Shown piece after piece: positions 23,058 through 30,606 of a stretch of 64,000 nt of DNA; the stretch's first letter is position 1; each line of letters opens with the position of its first letter. The stretch lies in NCBI RefSeq assembly GCF_000711875.1, contig NZ_JONM01000009.1, positions 62,001 to 126,000 of the forward strand. The letters run 5' to 3'. The position numbers were made by a program, and so were the translations under genes. This DNA is from Andreprevotia chitinilytica DSM 18519 (GTDB lineage Bacteria; Pseudomonadota; Gammaproteobacteria; Burkholderiales; Chitinibacteraceae). Below the pieces are notes generated by a model. That model was not told the DNA's origin and ran no database searches. It saw nothing but the letters and a program-made list of their open reading frames with translations.

Positions 23058-23816
23058 ATGCGACCCCGCGCACCAGGATGGTTGGCCATTACGCTGTGCG
23101 GCGTCGTATTGCACGCGGCGATCGCAGCCCCGCGCCTGACGATGGTCTCCAGTGACTTCCCGCCCTACCACTCCGCCACCTTGCCGGGCGAGGGCTTTGT
23201 CACCGTGCTGGTCAAGGCGGCCTTTCGCAAGATGGGATATGACATCGATGTGAAGTTCTTGCCGTGGGCGCGGCTGATCGCCGAACTGAAAGCGGGTCGC
23301 TACGATGGCGGCTTTACGTTCTGGCGCTCGACCGAACGCGAGGCTTGGCTGGCCTTTTCCGATCCGGTCTACGGCTCGCAGATTGGTTTTTTCAGCCAAG
23401 CCCAAGCCCCGCGCAATGTGGCGGACCTCGCCCAACTGAAAAGCCTGACCATCGGTACGGTGCGCGGCTATGCCAATCCGGCGCGTTTCGATGCGGCCCA
23501 GCTCCATCAGGAAGAAGTGACGGATGACCTCACCAATCTGCGCAAACTGGCGGCGGGCCGGCTCGACCTGGTGTTGATCGATCATGACGTGGCGCAGTAC
23601 CTGATTCGCCACGATCTGCCGGAGGCGATGCACCAGATCACGTGGCTGGAACCGGCGGTGGATGTCACGTCGCTCTACGTTGTCTTCAGCAAGCAACGAC
23701 CGAATTACGCCCGCAATCGGGACGTCTTCAACCAAGGTTTGGCGGCGCTGAAACGCAGCGGCGAATTCGAGCGCATCCTGCAAAGCTACCGGGCCGGCGC
23801 AATGCCTGAGCGCTAG
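23058..23816 (+). CDS. Periplasmic family-3 solute-binding-like protein, orphan
   Basis: A 252-aa secreted protein with a signal peptide (residues ~1-24, ending near VLHAAIA) followed by PRLTMVSSDFPPYHS, typical of family-3 amino-acid binding proteins. The two-lobed pattern is visible: AELKAGRYDGGFTFWRSTERE, then LTIGTVRGYANPARF, then LAAGRLDLVLIDHDVAQYL. It starts 11 nt after the GH13 gene and has no permease or ATPase beside it. Such orphans are often periplasmic sensors or accessory proteins rather than importers. It is convergent with the downstream MHYT-GGDEF-EAL gene. Confidence 0.8.
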   Translation: MRPRAPGWLAITLCGVVLHAAIAAPRLTMVSSDFPPYHSATLPGEGFVTVLVKAAFRKMGYDIDVKFLPWARLIAELKAGRYDGGFTFWRSTEREAWLAFSDPVYGSQIGFFSQAQAPRNVADLAQLKSLTIGTVRGYANPARFDAAQLHQEEVTDDLTNLRKLAAGRLDLVLIDHDVAQYLIRHDLPEAMHQITWLEPAVDVTSLYVVFSKQRPNYARNRDVFNQGLAALKRSGEFERILQSYRAGAMPER

Positions 23817-23837
23817 GCTCAGCAACCTCAATAGCGC

Positions 23838-25919
23838 CTAGGGATTGACGACAGGCACCCGCATCAACGCTGGAATCGCCGCCGCCGGCACCGGGTGGGA
23901 AAACAGAAAACCTTGCAGGCAGTTGCACCCTTGGGCGGACAGCAAGCCTTGTTGTGCCGGCGTTTCCACGCCCTCGGCCACCACAGACAAACCCAGTGCA
24001 TGCGCGAGCTGGATCACCGCCGCCACCACCGCGCGAGCATCCGGGTCGGACTCGATGTCCTGCACAAACGTCCGGTCGATCTTGAGTTCGTGTGGCGTAA
24101 AGCGGCGCAAGTACGCCAGGCTGGAATAACCGGTGCCGAAATCATCGATGGCGATGTTCACGCCCAATTCCTTGAACCGCGACAGGATATGCAACGAGTG
24201 TTCAGCATCATCCATCGCCACGGATTCGGTCAGCTCCAACGTCAACATCTGTGGCGGCAACGCGTAGCGACGCAGGATCTGCTCCACGGTCGTCACAAAT
24301 GCCTCCTGCTGGAATTGCACCGCCGAGACATTGACCGCCACCGGGATCGTCAAGCCCGCCGCCAGCCATTCGGCCGCTTGGCGGCACGCTTCGTCGAGCA
24401 CCCAGGCGCCCAGCTCAACAATCAGGCCGAAGCGCTCCGCCTCGGCGATAAAGACGCCTGGCAACAACATGCCCTGGACCGGGTGCTGCCAACGCAACAA
24501 GGCTTCCACGCTGGTCAGGCGTGCCAAACCCGCGTCGAACTTGGGCTGGTAATGCAGCACGAATTCCTTGCGGGATACAGCGCGGCGCAGGTCGCGCTGC
24601 AGATCAAGCAATCGATCCGAACCCGCATCCATCTCGCTGTTGTAATAACGGTAGGTGCCCTTGCCGGCACGCTTGGCGTAATACATTGCCGCGTCGGCGT
24701 TCGGCATCAGCCGCGCACCCTCGCTGTCATCCGGGTAGACGGCGATGCCGACCGAAGCGGACAACAGCAACTCGTGCACGCCAAAGTGAATCGGCTGCTT
24801 GATGGTGTTGATCAGCCGCTCGGCCAGCAAGGCAGCGCGGTTGCGGTCATCGACCAGCTCCATCAGCACCACGAATTCGTCGCCACCGATGCGCGCCACG
24901 GTATCGGTGCGGCGCGCCAGTGCCAGCAAACGCCCGGCGATGATGCGCAACACCTCATCGCCAGCCTGATGGCCGAGCGAATCGTTGACCGGCTTGAACC
25001 CGTCCAGATCGACAAACAACAGACATACCTGCCGGCCCAGGCGATCCGCCTGCGGCAGCGCGTGGGACAAGCGCTCCTCAAACAGCAAACGGTTGGCGAG
25101 TTTGGTCAATGGGTCTTCGAATGCGATGCGGGTCAGGGCCTGATTCGCCTCTTGCAGCGATGCCGCCAGCCGGGCCGTTTTCGACTGCATCCGCGCATCC
25201 TGCGCCGAGGTCAGCAAGGTCACCGCCAACAGACCCAGTGCGGACAAGCCCACCGTCATTCCCAAGCTGGCGCCGCCCAGACCATTGCTGGCACGGCAAA
25301 CGCTGCCCAGCGGAAAATGCGCCGCCGCCATGCCGCTGTAATGCATGCCGGCAATCGCGATCCCCATGACCACTGCCGCGGCAAGCTGCCAGCCCAGCAC
25401 GCGCTCGCCGGCATGCCGGCGCATCCAGGAAAAGATCAGCAATGCCGCCAGGGACGCGCCAACCGCAATGCCAACCGAGGCGGCGAACCACCCCCATCCC
25501 CACACGATGCCGGGCGCCATCTGCATCGCGAACATGCCGGTGTAGTGCATCAGGCAGATGCCCGCCCCCATCGACAATGCACCCACGGCTAGGTGCCGCC
25601 CTGCCAGCTTGGGCCTGCTGGCCAGGTACAGCGCGATGCCGGAAACCGCCACCGCCGCCAGCCACGACCAGAACGTGGTGAGCGGGTCATAACCGAGCGG
25701 GATCGGCAATGAGAACGCCATCATCCCCACGAAATGCATCGACCAGATGCCGGTGCCCATCGCGACCGAGCCGCCGCCCCACCACCAACGCGCAGCGCCG
25801 GGGGTGGACAACGTGACGCGCCGAGCCAGATCCAACGCCACATAGGACGCAAACACGGCAACCAACACGGACAACACCACCAGCGGTAGCGAGAATCTCA
25901 TCGGCAGAAACAGATTCAC
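23838..25919 (-). CDS. MHYT-GGDEF-EAL membrane protein (cyclic-di-GMP turnover)
   Basis: A 693-aa inner-membrane signalling protein. The N-terminal ~240 residues have seven hydrophobic segments with three MHYT-type motifs (MHFVGM at 61, MHYTGM at 124, MHYSGM near 187), proposed in the family to bind metal and sense a diatomic gas. A GGDEF domain follows with an intact GGDEF signature (345-349), then an EAL domain with intact EALLRW (E472). Metal-site blocks such as DDFGTGYSSLAYL are also present. Both cyclase and phosphodiesterase motifs look catalytically competent. It is convergent with the periplasmic binding protein 23058-23816, a possible partner only by position. Confidence 0.93.
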   Translation of the reverse strand: MNLFLPMRFSLPLVVLSVLVAVFASYVALDLARRVTLSTPGAARWWWGGGSVAMGTGIWSMHFVGMMAFSLPIPLGYDPLTTFWSWLAAVAVSGIALYLASRPKLAGRHLAVGALSMGAGICLMHYTGMFAMQMAPGIVWGWGWFAASVGIAVGASLAALLIFSWMRRHAGERVLGWQLAAAVVMGIAIAGMHYSGMAAAHFPLGSVCRASNGLGGASLGMTVGLSALGLLAVTLLTSAQDARMQSKTARLAASLQEANQALTRIAFEDPLTKLANRLLFEERLSHALPQADRLGRQVCLLFVDLDGFKPVNDSLGHQAGDEVLRIIAGRLLALARRTDTVARIGGDEFVVLMELVDDRNRAALLAERLINTIKQPIHFGVHELLLSASVGIAVYPDDSEGARLMPNADAAMYYAKRAGKGTYRYYNSEMDAGSDRLLDLQRDLRRAVSRKEFVLHYQPKFDAGLARLTSVEALLRWQHPVQGMLLPGVFIAEAERFGLIVELGAWVLDEACRQAAEWLAAGLTIPVAVNVSAVQFQQEAFVTTVEQILRRYALPPQMLTLELTESVAMDDAEHSLHILSRFKELGVNIAIDDFGTGYSSLAYLRRFTPHELKIDRTFVQDIESDPDARAVVAAVIQLAHALGLSVVAEGVETPAQQGLLSAQGCNCLQGFLFSHPVPAAAIPALMRVPVVNP

Positions 25920-26119
25920 GAGTGTGCCCCGCTGCCGATCTCACACCCAATCTCAGGCTCGCTGGCAGAAATAAGCGCTTCTTTCATCGTGGATAGTCGT
26001 CGATTACAAAGTCAGGCAATTCATAGGCTGCAGTATAAGCGCGACGGAAAGGAGAGTCTGACGAACGGCATGAAAGTCGAGTAAAATAGTCGACTTCTTT
26101 TGATCTGGATTCCTGCGCC
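25920..26119. promoter_or_regulatory. cysE promoter region with IscR-type operator (26073-26097)
   Basis: The core GTCGAGTAAAATAGTCGAC (26076-26094) matches 18 of 19 positions of the IscR type-1 half-site symmetry; over the 25-nt motif about 21 positions fit. The TAAAAT inside it (26082-26087) is a likely -10 box, so bound IscR would block transcription. The site lies 23 nt before the cysE ATG (26120). A stem of the same bases could also form in the RNA. Confidence 0.6.
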
Positions 26120-26869
26120 ATGTTCGAGGCTCTGCGTGAAACCATCCGCGTTATCAAGGAACGCGACCCGGCCGCCCGCTCCCACTGGGAAGTGGTGCTG
26201 TGTTATCCGGGCTTTCACGCCATTGCTTTTCACCACGTTGCGCATGGCCTGTGGATTCGTGACTGTAAGTTGCTGGCACGGCTGGTTTCTCATTTCTGCC
26301 GTTTTTTGACCGGCATCGAAATCCACCCGGGCGCAACCATCGGCCGCCGGGTCTTCATTGACCACGGCATGGGCGTAGTCATCGGCGAAACCGCCGTGAT
26401 TGGCGACGATTGCACGTTGTACCAAGGCGTCACGCTCGGCGGCACCTCGCTCAATGGCGGCAAACGCCACCCGACACTGGAAAACGGCGTGATCATCGGT
26501 GCCGGCGCCAAGGTGCTGGGCGGTTTCACCATCGGCGCGGGGGCCAAGGTGGGCTCGAACGCGGTACTGGTCAAAGCGGTGCCGCCCGGCGCAACGGCTG
26601 TCGGCATCCCGGCCCGCATCATCGAAGAAAGCGAAGCCGTGCGCGAAGCCAAAGCCGAATCACTCGGCTTCTCGGCCTACGGTATTTCCGCCGATATGAA
26701 CGACCCGATGGTAAAGGCGCTGCACGGCTTGCTGGATCACTCGGTCACGACCGATCGCAAGGTAGAAGCCATCCTCAAGAAGCTGGAACAACTGGGCGTC
26801 GATTGCGCCGAAGAACGCGCGGCCAAGGATCAGTTTGATCCGCAGTATCTGAACAAGATTGTCGATTAG
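26120..26869 (+). CDS. cysE: Serine O-acetyltransferase
   Basis: A 249-aa enzyme making O-acetylserine, the carbon precursor of cysteine. The N-terminal helical domain ([24 protein letters not shown]) precedes a left-handed parallel beta-helix of hexapeptides: [23 protein letters not shown], then [25 protein letters not shown] with the catalytic D/H region. Length is typical of the shorter IscR-linked form. It stands immediately upstream of iscR on the same strand, separated by a long hairpin (element C), an arrangement seen in other bacteria and consistent with cysteine supply to IscS. Confidence 0.94.
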   Translation: MFEALRETIRVIKERDPAARSHWEVVLCYPGFHAIAFHHVAHGLWIRDCKLLARLVSHFCRFLTGIEIHPGATIGRRVFIDHGMGVVIGETAVIGDDCTLYQGVTLGGTSLNGGKRHPTLENGVIIGAGAKVLGGFTIGAGAKVGSNAVLVKAVPPGATAVGIPARIIEESEAVREAKAESLGFSAYGISADMNDPMVKALHGLLDHSVTTDRKVEAILKKLEQLGVDCAEERAAKDQFDPQYLNKIVD

Positions 26870-26874
26870 CCTTG

Positions 26875-26985
26875 GGGCCGTAACAAAACCCTGCTGGCTG
26901 CGTTGTGCTCGCTTGCCGTACCACTTGTACTGTCTGCGCTTCGCACGCCCTGCCAGCACCGCTTCGCTGGGTTTTGTTACGCCCC
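26875..26985 (+). repeat. Long intergenic hairpin element C, between cysE and iscR
   Basis: Outer arms pair GGGGCCGTAACAAAACCC with GGGTTTTGTTACGCCCC, and inner arms pair CTGGC/GCCAG-type blocks. The tip has GTAC-CACTT-GTAC. It begins 6 nt after the cysE stop and may act as terminator. The tip sequence (CCGTACCACTTGTACTGTC) resembles, from memory, a repeat common in Neisseria intergenic DNA. Confidence 0.6.
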
Positions 26986-27101
26986 CAACACAACACGTAA
27001 CCCGCCGGACAATGGCGCGATAGATCCAGCATGCGGCGAATTACACAGCAAGCCGCTAACCCGCCCTACGCGCAGAAAACCCGACCGAACCAGTCAAGCT
27101 T

Positions 27102-27134
27102 TTAGTTGACTAAAACACTAGGGTATTTTACCAT
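27102..27134 (+). promoter_or_regulatory. iscR promoter with overlapping IscR type-1 operator
   Basis: TTGACT (-35, 27106-27111), a 17-nt spacer and TACCAT (-10, 27129-27134) lie 64 nt before the iscR start. The 25-nt window 27102-27126 (core TTGACTAAAACACTAGGG) fits the E. coli IscR type-1 motif at about 22 positions. This supports autorepression by [2Fe-2S] IscR. Confidence 0.7.
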
Positions 27135-27198
27135 CCGCACGTAACTGAACCGGCTCCAGCAGCCGGCTTGAGCGACCGAACAGGACACCCCCAATCGA

Positions 27199-27687
27199 AT
27201 GCGCCTCACCACCAAAGGCCGTTTTGCCGTTACCGCGATGCTTGACTTGGCGTTACGCCAGGAAGGCGGCCCGGTCACGCTGGCCGGCATCAGCGAGCGC
27301 CAGCGGATTTCGCTTTCCTACCTTGAGCAGCTGTTCGGCAAATTGCGCCGGCGCGAGCTGGTGGAAAGCGTACGCGGCCCCGGCGGCGGCTATTGCCTTG
27401 CCAAGGCAACCGGGGACATCACCGTCGCGGCAATCATCTGTGCCGTGGACGAACCGCTCGATGCCACCCAATGCGGCGGCAAGGAAAACTGTCACGACGA
27501 AGGCCGCTGCATGACCCACGACCTGTGGGCCAGCCTGAATCGCACCATTTACGATTACCTCAAATCGGTCACGCTGGCGCAGCTGGTCGAGCAACAGCTC
27601 GAAAAGCAACGCCGCAAGGCCGAGGGCGGCAATGTGCTGCTCGACGCACGCAATACCAAGCACCCGGAAATCACGGCCCAGCCGTAA
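27199..27687 (+). CDS. iscR: Fe-S cluster-sensing transcriptional regulator IscR
   Basis: A 162-aa Rrf2-family repressor. The winged helix spans residues ~1-65 ([45 protein letters not shown]). The [2Fe-2S] ligands C92, C98, C104 and H107 are all present at the same positions as in E. coli IscR. It begins the isc operon, with iscS starting 32 nt downstream. Its operator overlaps its own promoter and a second match sits at cysE. Confidence 0.96.
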   Translation: MRLTTKGRFAVTAMLDLALRQEGGPVTLAGISERQRISLSYLEQLFGKLRRRELVESVRGPGGGYCLAKATGDITVAAIICAVDEPLDATQCGGKENCHDEGRCMTHDLWASLNRTIYDYLKSVTLAQLVEQQLEKQRRKAEGGNVLLDARNTKHPEITAQP

Positions 27688-27719
27688 GGCGATCGAAGGC
27701 CACCCCGCAAGGAACCAGC

Positions 27720-28928
27720 ATGAGCAAGCCGATTTACCTCGATTACTCCGCCACCACCCCGGTCGATCCGCGAGTGGCGCAGAAAATGATTCCCTACCTG
27801 ACCGAACTGTTTGGCAATCCGGCCTCGCGTAGCCACGCGTATGGCTGGGAAACCGAATCAGCCGTCGAGGAAGCGCGCGAGGAAGTCGCCAAGCTGGTCA
27901 ATTGCGACCCGAAGGAAATCATCTGGACTTCCGGCGCCACCGAATCAGACAACCTCGCCATCAAGGGCGCGGCCAACTTCTATAAGACCAAGGGTAAACA
28001 CCTGATCACCGTGAAGACCGAGCACAAGGCCGTGCTCGATCCGATGCGTGAACTGGAACGCCAGGGCTTTGAAGTCACCTATCTGGATGTGCAGGAAAAC
28101 GGTCTGATCGATCTGGAAGCCTTCAAAGCCGCCATCCGCCCGGACACTATCCTCGTGTCGGTCATGTTCGTGAACAACGAAATCGGCGTGATCCAAGACA
28201 TCCCGACCATCGGCGAAATCTGCCGCGAAAAAGGCATCATCTTCCACGTGGATGCTGCCCAAGCCACCGGCAAAGTCGTCATCGATCTGGAAAAGCTCAA
28301 GGTCGACCTGATGAGCTTCTCCGCCCACAAGACCTACGGCCCGAAAGGCATCGGCGCGCTGTACGTGCGTCGCAAGCCGCGTGTGCGTCTCGAAGCGCAA
28401 ATGCATGGCGGCGGTCACGAGCGTGGCTTCCGTTCCGGCACGCTGCCGACGCACCAGATCGTCGGCATGGGTGAAGCCTTCCGTATCGCCCGCGAAGAAA
28501 TGGGCGCCGAGAACGAACGCATCCGCATGCTGCGCGACCGCCTGTACCAAGGTGTTTCCGATATCGAAGAAACGCACTTGAACGGCGACCTGAACCAGCG
28601 CGTGCCGCACCTGCTGAACGTGAGCTTCAACTTCGTCGAAGGCGAGAGCCTGATCATGGCGTTGAAAGAGCTGGCCGTCTCCAGCGGCTCCGCCTGCACC
28701 TCGGCCTCGCTCGAACCGTCCTACGTGCTGCGCGCACTGGGCCGCTCGGACGAACTGGCACACAGCTCGATCCGCTTCTCCATCGGCCGCTTCACCACCG
28801 TGGAAGAAATCGACTTCGCCGTGAAACTGATTCACCAGAAGATCGGCAAGCTGCGCGAACTCTCGCCGCTGTGGGATATGTACAAGGAAGGCATCGATCT
28901 ATCGACCATCGAATGGGCGGCGCATTGA
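27720..28928 (+). CDS. iscS: Cysteine desulfurase IscS
   Basis: A 402-aa PLP enzyme that takes sulfur from cysteine for Fe-S and thio-modification pathways. It begins [19 protein letters not shown], contains the PLP-lysine block [19 protein letters not shown] and the mobile-loop cysteine C326 in [20 protein letters not shown] 27720 has AAGGA six nucleotides upstream; the longer open frame starting at 27393 overlaps iscR and is spurious upstream of this point. The C-terminal tail [22 protein letters not shown] matches the IscS end that contacts IscU. Confidence 0.97.
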   Translation: MSKPIYLDYSATTPVDPRVAQKMIPYLTELFGNPASRSHAYGWETESAVEEAREEVAKLVNCDPKEIIWTSGATESDNLAIKGAANFYKTKGKHLITVKTEHKAVLDPMRELERQGFEVTYLDVQENGLIDLEAFKAAIRPDTILVSVMFVNNEIGVIQDIPTIGEICREKGIIFHVDAAQATGKVVIDLEKLKVDLMSFSAHKTYGPKGIGALYVRRKPRVRLEAQMHGGGHERGFRSGTLPTHQIVGMGEAFRIAREEMGAENERIRMLRDRLYQGVSDIEETHLNGDLNQRVPHLLNVSFNFVEGESLIMALKELAVSSGSACTSASLEPSYVLRALGRSDELAHSSIRFSIGRFTTVEEIDFAVKLIHQKIGKLRELSPLWDMYKEGIDLSTIEWAAH

Positions 28929-28932
28929 GCGC

Positions 28933-29063
28933 GTGAGGTGAGAAGCGTGAGGAGTGAGGTGTAACCCCCCCCGCGCGCAACACCGCTGGAATATTAGAAA
29001 TCGGGATGAGCAACAGGTGGGTTTGAGGTTTTACCCCTCGCCCCTGACACCTCACCCCTCACC
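28933..29063 (+). repeat. isc spacer inverted repeat 1 (iscS-iscU)
   Basis: A purine-rich GTGAGG-type arm (28933-28965) is followed after ~60 nt by a pyrimidine-rich CCTCAC-type arm (29029-29063). The arms are imperfectly complementary and can fold back on each other in the mRNA. The iscU ribosome site GGAG lies directly after the right arm. Confidence 0.75.
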
Positions 29064-29077
29064 GGAGCAAAGCGAAA

Positions 29078-29458
29078 ATGGCATACAGCGAAAAGGTCCT
29101 CGACCACTACGAAAACCCGCGCAACGTCGGCGCGTTCGAGAAAGGCGACGATACGGTTGGTACCGGCATGGTCGGCGCACCGGCCTGTGGCGACGTGATG
29201 AAGCTGCAGATCAAGGTCGGCGCGGACGGCGTGATTCAGGACGCCAAGTTCAAGACCTACGGCTGCGGTTCCGCCATTGCCTCGTCCTCGCTCGTTACCG
29301 AATGGGTGAAGGGCAAGACGCTGGACGAAGCGCTAACGATCAAGAACACCGCCATCGCGGAAGAACTGGCGCTGCCGCCGGTGAAAATCCACTGCTCCAT
29401 CCTCGCCGAAGATGCCATCAAGGCAGCGGTCGAGGATTACAAGAAGAAGCACGGCTGA
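29078..29458 (+). CDS. iscU: Fe-S cluster scaffold protein IscU
   Basis: A 126-aa scaffold on which new [2Fe-2S]/[4Fe-4S] clusters are built. The ligands C37, D39, C63, H105 and C106 are present, and LPPVK (99-103) is the HscA-recognition motif. Start MAYSEKVLDHYENPRNVG is canonical, with GGAG 14 nt upstream. It is flanked on both sides by unusual purine/pyrimidine inverted repeats rather than the short spacers typical of isc operons. Confidence 0.97.
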   Translation: MAYSEKVLDHYENPRNVGAFEKGDDTVGTGMVGAPACGDVMKLQIKVGADGVIQDAKFKTYGCGSAIASSSLVTEWVKGKTLDEALTIKNTAIAEELALPPVKIHCSILAEDAIKAAVEDYKKKHG

Positions 29459-29463
29459 TTGCT

Positions 29464-29531
29464 GGTGAGGGGTCAGGCGTGAGGGGTTAGGGGTAAAACC
29501 CACACCTCACACCTCACTCCTCACTCCTCAC
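29464..29531 (+). repeat. isc spacer inverted repeat 2 (iscU-iscA)
   Basis: A GGTGAGGGG/GCGTGAGGGG purine arm (29464-29499, ending GGGGTAAAA) faces a CACACCTCAC...CTCCTCAC pyrimidine arm. It ends one base before the AGGAG (29532-29536) that serves iscA. Confidence 0.75.
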
Positions 29532-29547
29532 AGGAGTGAAACGACAG

Positions 29548-29871
29548 ATGGCTCTCTCGTTATCTGAACGCGCCGCCAACCACGTTGCCGGTTTCCTTGC
29601 CCGTCGCGGCAAGGGTCTGGGCGTGCGGCTGGCCGTCAAAACGGCCGGCTGCTCCGGCATGGCCTACAAGCTTGAATTCGTCGATGCGGCGCTGGAAACC
29701 GACATGGTGTTCGAAAGCCACGGCGTGAAGATCTTCACCGACGCCAAGTCACTGCCGTACATCGATGGCACCGAGCTGGACTACGCCAAAGAAGGGCTGA
29801 ACGAAGGCTTCAAGTTCAACAACCCGAACGTGAAGAACGAGTGCGGCTGCGGCGAAAGCTTCCACGTGTAG
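29548..29871 (+). CDS. iscA: A-type Fe-S carrier protein IscA
   Basis: A 107-aa A-type carrier with the three cluster ligands C35, C99 and C101 (AGCSGMAY and ECGCGESF). Start ATG 29548 gives the canonical [13 protein letters not shown] and has AGGAG 11 nt upstream; an upstream GTG (29536) overlaps the ribosome site and is rejected. It passes clusters or iron to targets after IscU/HscBA release. Confidence 0.96.
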   Translation: MALSLSERAANHVAGFLARRGKGLGVRLAVKTAGCSGMAYKLEFVDAALETDMVFESHGVKIFTDAKSLPYIDGTELDYAKEGLNEGFKFNNPNVKNECGCGESFHV

Positions 29872-29890
29872 CGCTTCGCTGCGCTACACC

Positions 29891-29969
29891 GTGAGGGGAC
29901 AGGAGTAAGGCGTGAGGTGGAAAAACCACCTGCTTTTACCCCTCACCCCTCCCACCTCACCCCTCACAC
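29891..29969 (+). repeat. isc spacer inverted repeat 3 (iscA-hscB)
   Basis: A GTGAGGGGACAGGAG purine arm is followed by a TTTTACCCCTCACCCCTCC pyrimidine arm, with a small inner stem GGTGG-AAAAA-CCACC at the tip. The right arm reaches to within 5 nt of the hscB ATG and leaves no Shine-Dalgarno sequence. Confidence 0.75.
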
Positions 29970-29973
29970 ACCC

Positions 29974-30507
29974 ATGCCTTTCGACTTCAGCCAATCCCAC
30001 TTTGTCCTCTTCGGCCTGCCGACCACGTTTGCGCTTGATCGCGCCGTGCTCGACACCGCCTACCGCAAGCTGCAAGCCGAATTCCACCCCGACCGTTTCG
30101 CCGCTGCGGACGACGCACAAAAGCGCCTGAGCCTGCAGATCGCCACCCGTGTGAACGAGGCGTATCAAACGCTCAAATCCCCCCTCGCCCGTGCCCGCTA
30201 TCTATTGCAATTGAATGGCGTGGATACGCAGGAGGACACCAACACCGCAATGCCTGTCGACTTCCTGATGCAGCAGATGGAATGGCGCGAAACCATTGCC
30301 GATGCCAAGACGCAGCGCAATGTCGACGAGTTGGAAGAACTGAACCGCCAACTGGCCGAAGAAATCACCGAATTGACCGTGGAACTGGCCGAGCTGCTCG
30401 ACGAGCAACACGCCTGGAGCGACGCCGCGACGGCCGTGCGCAAGCTGCGCTTTCTGGAAAAACTGAACGACGAAATCGGCAACGCAATTGAAGCGGTGCT
30501 GTTTTAG
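29974..30507 (+). CDS. hscB: Co-chaperone HscB (J-type)
   Basis: A 177-aa J-domain co-chaperone that brings IscU to HscA. The J domain is at residues ~6-75, with the HPD motif in FHPDRFAAA. The C-terminal three-helix domain contacts IscU (VDFLMQQMEWRETIADAK). Start MPFDFSQSHFVLFGLP is canonical. Unusually, the sequence before the ATG is only pyrimidine-rich repeat (CCTCACACACCC), so no ribosome site is visible; translation may depend on coupling or on the hairpin. Confidence 0.95.
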   Translation: MPFDFSQSHFVLFGLPTTFALDRAVLDTAYRKLQAEFHPDRFAAADDAQKRLSLQIATRVNEAYQTLKSPLARARYLLQLNGVDTQEDTNTAMPVDFLMQQMEWRETIADAKTQRNVDELEELNRQLAEEITELTVELAELLDEQHAWSDAATAVRKLRFLEKLNDEIGNAIEAVLF

Positions 30508-30511
30508 AAAC

Positions 30512-30587
30512 GTGAGGTGTGAGGGGCGAGGTGTGAGGCGCAAAGGCAAAGTCTTTACACCTCACCCCTCCCTCTTCACCCCTCACC
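30512..30587 (+). repeat. isc spacer inverted repeat 4 (hscB-hscA)
   Basis: GTGAGGTGTGAGGGGCGAGG (purine arm) is followed by ACACCTCACCCCTCC...CCCTCACC (pyrimidine arm). An inner AAAGGCAAAGTCTTT-like tip is present. It begins 4 nt after the hscB stop codon. Confidence 0.75.
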
Positions 30588-30606
30588 ATTGATCGAGTGT
30601 AGTCAG

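Noticed and set aside
27393-27719. Longer N-terminus for iscS
   Set aside because: It overlaps iscR in another frame and the family start with AAGGA ribosome site is at 27720.
28933-30587. A CRISPR array in the isc spacers
   Set aside because: The repeats are inverted pairs in separate spacers with genes between them, not regularly spaced direct repeats.
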